From Amblyornis subalaris (Eukaryota > Chordata > Aves > Passeriformes > Ptilonorhynchidae), in contig JACAXG010000008.1 in the NCBI GenBank assembly GCA_018881555.1, forward strand, positions 14,750,816-14,814,815: a DNA stretch of 64,000 bases, written 5' to 3'. How positions within the stretch are numbered: the first letter of the stretch is position 1; each line of letters starts with the position of its first letter. The position numbers and the translations under genes were made by a program. The notes below the pieces were generated by a model. It did not search any database. It saw only the letters and a program-made list of their open reading frames with translations, and had not been told where the DNA came from. Positions 35,301 to 47,300 of the stretch are shown here, in pieces.

Positions 35301-38300
35301 TGTCTGTCCTNTGCCCTGCTCCTTGCACGATGCTGAGCCTGGGTGTGCTGTTCGTGCTGTGNCTGCAGCCCTGTCAGCACCAGGTAACGTGGTCATGCTC
35401 TTGTTCGTGCCTTCACAAATGACTCTGCCTGCAGCAATGTGAAGTGACTAACCTGGACTTGGCTTGTGACCCACCTTGTCTTCTCTGGAGCTGCTGGACC
35501 CTGCCCTGTGACGATGTAGCTGGTCCTTTCCCCACTTATAATACTTTGCTTCCTATTGAGTTTCATCGTATTTCTTTTTTTCCCAGCCCATTTCTCCAGT
35601 CTCCTGAGAGAACGGTGAATTTTTCTCCAGTGCACACTTGCATCTCCTCTAGCTTCCCACCTTACAGCTGCAGGAAGCACTATTGCAGCTGCCAGAAGTG
35701 TTCATGGAAATGTGGATAAACCTGGACCCACCACAGGTGCCCAGGACTCCTTGCTCGATCCCATCTCTGATACCTCCCTGAGTTATCCATGTGGTTTTGT
35801 GTCCATGCCATGGAGGTTCACCACCGTTGTGTTCCCAAGTTGGCTTCTGACCCTTGGAGACACTTAGAAGCTGAGCTGAGACTCCTGAAGCTCACAGGTC
35901 TGTGGCTCTGCTGGAGGAAGCATGAGGGATCTCATGCAGCTTGGTCTCAGTAGATCCCCACTGGCTGTAGCCCAGCTTGGATTTGTTTCTGGATTATTTT
36001 CCCAGGATTTTCCAGGAACCCATATCTAGAGGGTGAGTTGGATATGTGGATCCCTTCCAGTCTTCTGTCCTGTTGCTCCTCCCTTTCCCTGATTTTTATG
36101 TTTTCCCCACACATGGGTTTTTCAGCCCTTGAGTTGTGTCCTGGAGACTTCCTGGCAGGGGATGCCGTGAGGTGCCATCTCCAGGGTGAGGTCTCCTCCC
36201 TGCCTTTCTTCCGGAGCCGGTTGTGGGCTCCTGGATTAATATTTCAGGCACGCGAGCCATCTCGTCGAGTCTGCTGTGCCAATTAAGTTGTAATCATGCC
36301 ATAATGAAGCAGTTGCTGAGCTTGTGCTCAAGACCTTCACTGGTTTATGCCTGTCCCTCCTCGCTGGCTCTTGGCCCTGCGTTGTGAGAGGCAGAAGAGG
36401 AGGTTGAAGACACCCTGGTGATTTTATGTAAATGAAAATTGTTTTTTTTTAAAAAAAAACAAGTTTTATTTCAGCAGAATCGAATCTTGGAAGCCCCTTC
36501 TGAGGTTTTTTTGAAAGCTTTGCTGCTGTCTCCTCTGGAACTAGGCTCCCTCCTTGGCAGACCTCGTGGTATTTCCCATGGTGTGGTCGGCTNCTCTGGC
36601 AGCATCCATGCTTTTCCTCATCTCCTTCAACCCCCTGGTACCTACACAGATCCCAGTGCTTGGCTGTCACTTGTCAATCACTCAACTGCCAATCATCTCA
36701 GCTGTTGATCCAATACTTCAGGGCACTACTAGCATTTCCAAGTGGGCTAGAGGATTGCATTTGCCCAGACCCCTGATTTTCCAGATGCCCTGCTTGCCCT
36801 TGGCTTCTGGGAAGGATGGGGTCAGGCTGGAGGGATTTGCGAGCCAGTTAGTGCTGCAGAGCTTTCCTATTTCTTCCCTAAAGTTGATGCTATAGAAACA
36901 TCCAAGACTGATGTTATCCTTTCCCATTTTTGCAGTGTGATAGGAATTGGTGAAACTTCATGCTTATTAGGAGCTTTTGTCTCCTGCACGTGGTTTCCTG
37001 GGTGCATAAACGTCTCTCTTTCTCTTCCTCTTCCGCCTTGTGTGTTTGCAATAACCACAGATGCTGCTAGAAGGAAACAGTCATTCTCAACAGGGAAAGG
37101 GGCTAAAAATATCAGAGTATCCTTGGTTAGGCACAGCAGGAGCGGGCTGAGCTCCCAGCTGGCACTGGGAGAGGGTGAAGGTCTGCTCTGGGAACTGGGA
37201 GAGCTCCATGCCTTGATGCTGATGGAGGGAGAAGGGTGCTTGTGGTGGGGTTACACCAGCAAACCTTCTGTGTGACCGCTAAATGCCATTCAGGATGTTC
37301 CTTTGCTGGGGTGTCTGTGTGCCCCTTCCCACAGGGTCCTGTTGGGATGGCATCTCTGGGTTTGTATGGGAGCTGCTGCCTGCAGGGAGCCAGCCTGGGA
37401 GCATTTCCTCATCTGTGTATGCCTCTCCTCTCCGTGGGAGTGGAAGCCACCCGGACCTCTGATCAGGGCAGGCTTGGAGCTGGTGCAGCAGATGCATCGC
37501 AGGTGTCACTCGTGGGGGACAGGCAGGAGTTCCCTGGGGGCTCCCCGGGGATTCCTTCTCCCTCGGAGCTGGGGGAGCTGCGGGCAGTGTCCCAGCCCAG
37601 GGTGTGCCTCCAGGGGACACAGAGCACCGTGTGTGGCAGTCGGGGGCCGCCCGTGTCCCTCGGTCGGGTGCTGGGTATCGCCGCGGCTCCTCCCGCGGCN
37701 GTGCTGGGGCTGTGCCGAGGGTGGTACCCACCGCGGGAGGGACTGCGAGGAACGGACACCGCCCTTGCCGGCACAGGACGGCGTGTCCTGCCACTCACCT
37801 TCCCGGCTGATGGAGGGGTGGCTTCCTTTGCCAAGTGCCTTAACTGTGGCTGCTCTCAGGCTCCAGGCTCCTGCTGCTGCTGTTTGGGCACAGCCATCGG
37901 TGATGGGCAGGTGGCAAAGTGCTGGGAACGGGGAGGGCTGATGGTGATTCCGAGCACGGATCCTGGCGTGGACTAAGGGGCGTCTGCCCAGGTCTCTGAT
38001 CTTTGCAGCACCAGTTTCTTTAGTATTTCTAACAGCTTTGAACTCACAGGGCCCCCTTTGCTGCACAGCTGCATCCAGGAAAGGGCTTGGGCATGTGACT
38101 GAAGGGGCTTTAGGGGCAGCAGGGCTGGGAGATGATCCTTGTCAGGGAGGTCGGTCCCTCCAAGCCACAACTCCTGGGCATTGTCTTCGCATGGAGCATG
38201 TCCTGGCTGGGACTGGGGGCTCTATGCCACTGATGCTTTCAGCGTGGGCAGATGAAGCCTCCAGTGCTGGCTGTGGGCTGCTCCTTCAATATCCACTGCC

Positions 38301-41300
38301 TCCAGATGCCTCCTGGTAGGATGCTGAAGAGTGGTTGCTATTGCCTGGTGCTCAGAGGAGGGGGGGAGGAGGAAAGCTGCCCAAAACACTTCCCAAAAGT
38401 CTTCTGTAATCCAAGCCCTGACGGCTCCAGAGCAAAACCCTGGGGCTGTTGCCTTTCCCTTCCCCAGGGGCTCATCTTCAAAACAGTATCTCCAGTTTGG
38501 AGTCATGCTGATTCCCGGCCACTCGGGAGCAGCATCCTGCCGCGTGTCACAAGCCCAGGACATCACAGCCTGTTGGGACATCTCCCAGCCNCCCCGACTA
38601 TGCCAACCTCGCCGCTCTGTAAAGCGAATCAACTTGTCACTTGAGCTGTCCCTGCCTGCACTGGCCAAGCCATCGTCTAAATTTGGGTGATTATGTTCAC
38701 CCAGGCCAAGTATCAGGTTCTCTGGATCACATGTGCTCCCAGCTGCTATTTAACTCTGATGCCTCAGGGAGACGCAGCACTATTCTCCCAGCTTTTTGGG
38801 TTTCGTATTATTATTTTTTATTATAATTTTTTTGGCACCAGAGATTTAGTTGGTTTTTTTTTTAAAGTTTTAGATTCCTATCCTGCCAAGTTGGTCCCCT
38901 CTCTGTTCATTCACCGAGCAGCCCAGCACCTGCTTTGATTCCTAAATCTGATCACGATGTTTCTGGTTCTTGCAGCCACCACAGAGTTAAGGGACTTTTT
39001 TGCCAAAGCCCGAAATGGTTCAGTTCGGCTCATCAAGGTCATCATCGAGGACGGTAAGTCCCATTTTTAAGTGCTTTGATTTGCACTATGTCTGTGCTCT
39101 GTTTCCTCTCCTCCTTTCCTCTTCACCACTGCGGTGCCAGCTCGTGTTTTTGGAAACCTCGAGGAAAATGCTGCTGGGGCTTCCTGGCACGTGGCAACCC
39201 AGACCTGAAATACAAGCCCAAAATTTGGGCGTGCTGGTGAGCAGCTCTTGGAGCCCCAGGTCAGCTCCAGCGGGGAGCAGTGGCTTTGCCAGCAGAGCAG
39301 CACCAGCCCAGGATCAGTGCTGGGCTCTGTGGGGTTTTTGCTGCTGCTGTGTCATATTATATTATGGGATCGCTGTGACAGGCTGCTGCAGGGACCGTGG
39401 GACCTTTGTTGGGGCTGATGCACAGGCATCTTCCTCCTTGCATGTGTTATCCCACACCTGGCAAGGAGATGCTCATGGGTAGGGGTGGACAGAGGGGTGC
39501 ACAGGGCCCCAGTAGCATCCCACAAGGAATGCTACACTCTGAGACCCATCCCATCCCATCCCGTGGGGCTGCCCCTAGCCCAGGATACAGGCTGGCACCA
39601 ACCTGCCCGTGTTTGTCCCACGGAAAGGTTCCTTTGGATGGCCTCTGCATCTATCAAGNGAGTGAGCAGAGCAGAGCCCTGATTGAGCGTCCCAGCGGGC
39701 GGGGAGCTGCCCTGGTGTAGGTTTTCCATCGCCTCGGCCTCATACAATTGCATGTGAATGGCTTGTTTCTCACGGCAGCGGGGACATTAACGCCCTGCCA
39801 AGCGCCTGTCACCACCTCCCTTGGGTGGGCCACCAGGACTGTGCTGCAAACACCGAGGTGATGTGGTTGTAAGGAGCCTGTGGTCATAAGGAGCCCGTGT
39901 GACCCCTGGAGAGGCCGCGACGTCCTGTCNGGAAGAGCAGCGTGACTTGAAACGTGTGGGACACATCAGTGGGGCTGCAGCAGGGCTCAGCAGTGTTGGC
40001 TTTGTCCTCAGCAATGTCATCCCCATTGCTGGGGGATGAGACATCCACGTTGTTTCTTTGAAGTATCCTTGACAACAATTTTGCGCTCTCAGCTTCTTTT
40101 GCTTTTAAAAAATGGGAATCAGGTTTGTGTTAGGATCAGTTATGCATGTCCCTAAGCCTGGACTTCGGATGCTAGGGCTTGTGCCACTGGTTTTGGGTTG
40201 TGGCTGCTGATGCCAGCAAGGGAGACTTTTTATCACTGGTTGAAAATGTTTCCCACTGTCTCTACTCGGGCTGAATGGGATTTATTTATCTGTCCAATGT
40301 GTCATTGTCAGCAGCAGGGCCTCCACTCTTCTGTCNCACAGGGGCCATCAGCCTGCTGGTACCCTGCAGAGAAGGAGCTTTGGGCTGTAATGAGTGGCCA
40401 GGCAGATGTCACAGCCAGACNGATGGACTCCAGCACGCTCCCCCTGGAAGGGATGTGTCCCGAACTGGCTGTGGAGGAGATGCCAGCTGCCCTGCCTGAA
40501 CAGGGGATGTGGAAGAGGGGACTCCATCTCTGCTGGATGGCTTGCAGCACCTTCTGCCTTCTGGGGAATTTGTCTTGGGGCATTTTGGAGCAGACAACAG
40601 CGAGTAGGAAAGGAAGATGGTGCAAGGATCCTTGTGGCAGNTGCTCTGTATCCAAACACCCCAAAGACCACCGTAGTGGCTGAGCAACCCTTTGGGACCA
40701 GTGTGAGCTCATGTTGCCTTGGAGGCACCACTGGGAAGAGCTGAGGTTGGATGGAGGAGGAGTGGGGGAGCAGGATGTGCACCAAGGCTCAGCTGCAGTT
40801 TCCTGGCATGAGGGCGGCTTGTGGCCTGGTGTGCTTTTAGATGATGCTCTGCTCCTCACTGTCAGCAGGACTCTGGACAGGGTTGTCTTTGTGGGCTTTC
40901 CTGTTGGATGTATTTCTTTGCTCACAGGCAATGGTATGCACTGAGTTTTGCAGATTGGCACCCACCAGAGCTGCAGGNAGGGCTGCCTTGTACAGGCATT
41001 TCAGAGGAAGGTGGGGCGTGCTGGGGACACCTCGAGGGCCACAAACACTCCCAGCTCTGCTTTTCCAGCAGCAGCTCCTGGTAAAAACGTAGCTTGATAT
41101 AGCCAGTGCTATATAACTTTTTTGAAGGATGTCTGCTCCAAGTTTCCCTTTTCCAGCACTTCCCAAGGATGAAAATTTGTCCCTGAATGGATTAAGCAGA
41201 ACTGCAGAGAGGTCTGGGGAAAGTTGAAGGCTGCCAGCTCACAGCGGCACGGCGGGGTCCGGCTGAGTCACAGGCCGGGAATAGCCTGGAGTGACTCAGC

Positions 41301-44300
41301 ACTGATTGCTTTGTGCAGACAGAGATACCCTCGAGCTGCCAGTGGGCTTGGCCAGGTGAAATTCCTGCAGTCTCTTCAGGATCTCAGGCCTCGGTGGTGC
41401 ACAAATCCATTCGCAGAGCTTTGTGTTTATTTTAGGGGTACATNGAAGTTTTTATGCTTCTCTTTCTCCAAACAGGTAGTTTTGCCAAAGGTAAAGTATT
41501 TCCAGCACCTTGTTCTCTGCTGTCCTTGTTACTGAACCAACAACTTGCCAAGGGGCTCCCTGGCTCTCAGTGGGCAGCAGGTCCTGGCAGGGCACGTGCC
41601 AGGCCAAGCATCGCCTCAAGTGCCAATTGTCCAAGGCCACAATTCATTTTGCTTTGGCACCTCCAGATTTTCGTACACCTTCGTACATCTGTAATCCCCA
41701 CTCAGACCTTTCTGCATCTACAAATGGAATAAAAATACAGGTTGTTTTCCAGCAACCTATGCTGGTATCCCCAGCACCACCACTTTTCCGTCCAGCCATG
41801 CCAAAGCTTGCTTTGACCCTCACCAGGGTGTGGGTTTCATGTTTGTAGGCTGTCTGCACCAGTGTTTAAATCTCAGCTGAACAGTGCCTGGCTCACAGTG
41901 CTCCCAATCCCACTGCCACTTGTGTAGCAGCTGAAAAAAATACCTTGAGATGTGTTTGAAATACACAGGTTGCTTCCAGAGGCTGAGGCTGTCCTGGCAG
42001 CGTGGTCCTCCCACCAGGCAGGGGTCTGTGGGACATCCCTGGTTCCCACAGACCTGGGCTTTGTGTATCACCTCTGATTTTGACCCCTGTGAAGCGACAC
42101 CCCTGGTGGTGTACACTCCTGCATGCGGCTAGAGGTCNTAATTTGTTCTTCTGCAGTATAGCATCATTGTTGGTGCTGGAGCTGCAGTGAACCCTTAGGT
42201 GAGCCACCAGCTGGTCCTGCAAAGTGAGCCTTGCCTTCACCTAACAGCACCTTTCCTGTCTTCTCCTTGCAGAGCAGCTCGTGCTGGGAGCCCACAAGGA
42301 GCTGTCCCGGCGCTGGGACGCTGACTACGATGGCTTCGTGCTGCCCTTGCTGGACGAGCAGCAGCCGTGCTACGTCCTGTACCGCCTGGACAGCCAGAAC
42401 GCCCAGGGCTACGAGTGGCTCTTCATCTCCTGGTCCCCCGACAGCTCCCCGGTGAGCTCTGGGCCCTGGCCCCCGGCGTGGGCACAGGGACGTGCTGGGG
42501 GAGCCGCAGGGGGANGAGGTGCTGCCCGAGGGGCCTTGGGACTCAGCCGGGGCTCGGGAGGAGCGTTCGCACCCTCNGTCACTGTGCCTGAAATGGAGAC
42601 TGCTGTGGGGATGGGGGAATTTTTTAAGACAGGATGAGACACCCTGGGNCTGACTGTGTCTCTGTCCTCTTTGCAGTGCTGCATGAGGAGGTGGAGGGGC
42701 TGGGATGTAGAGGGGGGAGTGGTATGGACCATGGGGCCAGGATGGAGACATCGCACCATGGCTCTGGCCAAAGGCATTGCTGGGAAGAGCTGGCACTGAC
42801 ACTGAGTTGCCTCCAGGCTGGCCCTGCTCTGCTTGAGGCTGATGTAGAGTGGCTGCCAGCCCTTCTCCGGGCCTGGCTCCAAAATCAACTGTTGGAGAGT
42901 GGGCACAAAAGCTGGCTGGATGGGAGGCAGGTTCAGAGGATGTCAGCTTGGAAAATGCTGTCATGTTGAGCACATCTCCGAAACAGGCTTTCAGTGGGCC
43001 TGAGATTTACTGATGTGCTTGTCACCTATATACATATACATATATATGTGTGTGTGTTTATATATATATATCTCTGTGTGTGTGTGTATATATAAACCTA
43101 TGTGTATATTTGTTATATACTTAGTATAATCTATAGGGTAGATACATTTACTGCCACATTAATACATGCACTTGTCACACATTTAAAAAATATACACACA
43201 AATGATATATATGTAATTTTATATGCATGTACATATTTGTGTATGTGTACATGTACATATACATGTGTATATATAGTAATATATATTTTAAATACGTATC
43301 TTTCAACAAACCATGGAGGGTCTTACTGCACAAGCACAGTGTGCCCGGGGGCTCTTGCCAAAGCTCTTCCCTGCATTTTCCAGAATGATGCAATAGAAGT
43401 GCCAAAGGCAAAAGTCGCTTTTAAGTGTCTCCAGTGGTATTTATGCCTCCTNTAACCCAGGTGTGGATGGGAAATGGCTCCCTGGAGCTCAGGGATTGGA
43501 AAGCAAAGCAGGGAATAAACTGCTGGATTGTGGGCAGCGCTTGGCAAGGCTGCGGCTCTGGAAACAGTGTGGGTGGGTTTCCCCAGCTGCACCCTACCTG
43601 AGGGTGCTGCCATTAGAAATCTGACCGAGCTAGAAACTAGGTGGGTGCTCCCAGGAGGGGCTGAGGTGTGTGGAGCCTGTGGCGGGATGGCGGCTGTGAG
43701 CGCTGGGCGCCTCTCTGGTCCCCGGTGCCCCGTGTGACAGCACTGCCACCCCTGTCCCGGCAGGTCCGGCTGAAGATGCTGTACGCTGCCACCAGAGCCA
43801 CCGTGAAGAAGGAGTTTGGCGGGGGGCACATAAAGGACGAGATGTTCGGCACGGTGAAGGTACGGTGGTGGTTCCTGGGCAGCCTTTTGGNTCCCACCCT
43901 GAGCTTCAGCAGCCTGCCCTGGGCTCAGTGCGTGGGTGATGGGATGTGGGATGCTGGTGTTTGGCCGGGGAACAGCAGGGGGTTGGTCCCCTACAGTGCT
44001 TTAGTCTCCGGGGTGGCCACTGCCACTTTCTCCTGCTGCACGGCTGTGATAGAGACTGTGGGAGAGGTGGGAGGAGAGCTCCAAGGAGATGTGGAGCTTT
44101 ACGCTGAATGGNAGAGGAAGTGCCAGGTGGTGGCAGTGTGACTCCAGCAGCTAAAGCTGCCTCCACACCGGGGTTATCCTCTGCTTTGGATGGAGGTTCC
44201 TCCTTCTCTTCCATGGGCAGAGGGAGCTGTGCAGCCAGGGCCTCCTGGACATCAGTCCTGCTGGGGCTTCTGGTGCTGGTGGGAGCCAGGGAGCATCCCA

Positions 44301-47300
44301 TCTCTGCTGCTCCCAGGCTATGGGCTCTGCCTTTCCCTCTCACTTCCATGCTCATGAGCTCCATGAATCAGCCAGAGGAGCCCACTGCCACAGCCACAGG
44401 CAGGACAGACAAACAGAGTGTGGGATTTGCGTGGAGGCATCCAAGAGCCTTGAGGTTGATCCTCCTGCTCAGGAGGGAGCCCGAGACTCACTGGGTTGCT
44501 CAGACTCACCTCAAGGCTGGGGGTACGGCAATGACCACCCGTGACGCTGGCCCTGTCCCTCTGTGTGCAGGAGGACGTGTCCCTGAGCGGTTACCAGAAG
44601 CACGTGTCCTCCTGCTCTGCCCCGGCCCCGCTGACTGCAGCCGAGCAGGAGCTCCAGCAGATCCGCATCAACGAGGTGGGTGTCCAGCAGCCCCGGGAGA
44701 AGAGCCTGGGGCCCTCTGGGCACACAGGGATGTGGGATGCAGGGAGTGAGCATCCAGCTACAAGAGATGGCTCATTTTTACTTTGCTCTCTGCAATTTAA
44801 ACCGTTCCTGCCCTTCTCAAGGTGGACGAGCACCCTCACAGTCAAATTGGTGGCATAAAGAAGAATTTGCACCACTCTTTTTTTCCCCCTTCCTTGAACA
44901 CGAGCTCGGGACTGTGTTTTGTTGACAGTCAGAAGATGGTTTGGGGCTGAAAGCAGGTCTCTAACCTGTGGGTGTTGGAGCAAAAGCCAGAGCTGAGTTT
45001 GAAGTCGTGGGGGAGGCAGGAAGAATTCAGGCTTATCTTTGGGCTACAGCAGCATCCTCTCCCATACTCTTCCTATATGGCTATAAATATGAGGGATGCT
45101 GTCCCAAGAAATACAGATCTTAGCCTAAATTTGGTGGCCTATGTGCTGAAAAGGATGTGGAAGTGGCACAGGGTGGGGCTGGGGGCAGACAAGACTGTGC
45201 CACCATTGTCTCCCTGTCGGCAATTCCCAGCACTTGTGTCAGCCTCTGTGGTGCTGTGAAACACTGGGGCAGGCGAGGGGGTCAGCTCATGGGGTGGGAA
45301 GACCACCTGGAAACAGTATTTCTTTGGGATGGCGGAGTTTCCCTTAGGTGCATGGAAAGCCTTCCTCTCTAGAGNAGCATCTCTCTCTTCCACCCGTGCT
45401 GAGGCTGTGGTGCTCATGGATGGATCAGGACATGCCTGGGAGATGCAAAGCCAATCAGCCTGATGGCATTAATTGATGGCACAGATGAGGCAGGAGGTTT
45501 CCACCTCTCAAAGCAGGTCTGAGGGCGGCGAAGTTAAGGGACATTTGAGAGATGCCACTGAAGGGTGGGTCTTGGTAGAGTTATCCCAGCTTCCAGACTG
45601 GAGGGGCTGGGCAGAATTTGTGGGGTGATGCCCATGCTTGGAGAAGAGAGATGCTGATCGTGGCTCTGTGGCTTGTTTGGCACCTTGGGACTTGATGGCA
45701 TCTGGACTTTGGCATCTGGACTTGATGACCCTTTTGGGTCCCTTCCAGCTTGGCTTATTCTGTGATTCTGTGATCTGTGCCATCACCTTGTCTGGCCCGT
45801 GCTGCAGGATTAAGTAGCTTTGGGAGGGTGTTGGGCTGTGTCCTACAGGGTCATATGGCCCAGGTAAGTGGTGCTCGTGATGCTCATTTTCCCACTGATC
45901 TGTCTTGTTCTCCTTGCCTCCCAACCTCGCCTTTGTGAGACACAGCTCCTGGATGGAGGTGCTGCTGCTGTCTGGTTTGTTGGGGGTTGTTTTAAGGGTA
46001 CATGGTCGCCCGTGTCAGCCTGGGCCACAGGGAGAAGTCACTGACATTTAGAAAGAAATGAAGATGAATGTATTTTTGCCTGTGGATTTAAACATGGGAA
46101 GCAGCCGAGTGCTGGGTGTGCTGAGGGGTCTCCGTGTTGGGGTTGCAGCTGCTCAGCCTNGGACATGGAGCAGGAGGTGATGGGAGCTATGATTTGGGTG
46201 CTTGGTGCCGTGCTGGCTTCCCTGGGGTGGGGAAGCTCAGGACTGTCAGTAACTGCAGCTTTGAGAGAGTTTCTGGAGCCGCACAAAGCAGAGGGCTGTG
46301 ATTGAGGGGGGCTGTATGGGAGCAGCTCATGTTCTGTAGCATCCTGCTCAGTACAGTGGTGCCTCCAGCCTTGCTCGGTGCCTGCAGCTTGCAGGGTCCC
46401 TGCACACGTGTGCACCTTGAGAGGGCCTGGCACNTGCTTGCATGTGGCAGTTCGGCTTGGGGGAGCAGATCCACCGTGTGGGAGCGAGCAGTGAGGGCCA
46501 GCAGCGACCTGGGAATCAGCCCTGGGGCAAGCCCTCGCCTCAGCACTTCGTGTGTGTGCCCAGGCCCCTGCAGAGTCCAGGACCTGTGCATCCTCCTGTG
46601 TTGAACCAATCCATTAGGATTCTGGAAGTGACACAGGGGACATGGTTTCTTTAAAAGCCCTCAGCTCACGAGTGCTTTGCTGTGCCCCTCGCCTGGAGCT
46701 GCTGCTGGGGCTCCGCTCACCTCCCCTCTCACACTTGATCCACGACCTTCCGAGATGCCAGCCAGGTTTGCAGCCTTCACCCCAAATATAGCTGTGTTTG
46801 TGGTCAGGCAGAAGCTCCCTGGGATCCTCCTCAACCACCAGATGAGTGTGGAGAGGGGATGGGAGAAGAGCAGCAGCAAAGCAGGAAGGGACAAGCGAGA
46901 CCTGCAGGGCAGCAGCTTCAGGGCTGGCGCAGCAGCCTTTGACACTGAGCAAGGAAAGACTCAGGTTTGCAAATCCCCTGAGGAGCTGCCCAGTCTTTGG
47001 GAAAACAGATTTTAGGCTGCATGAGCCCTGTGGTTTGAGGATTGGATGGACAGAGGTGATGTCGTGAGTTACTCTGCTTCTTGATAGCTGGGTGGGAGTT
47101 CACGGAATTTGCCACTTGCTTTATATATATATTTTTAATAGCTGGAAAATGCCAGCTTTACTGAGCTGATAGTTGTCAGCAGACTGTGGGCTAAGAAACA
47201 GCTTTGAATTTGGCATTGAGCTCAACACCCACGACTGGGGAGTTGTTGTAGAAGCTTTGCAGGTTCAGAAACACGGATGGGGGGAGCTGAGCATATCCCA

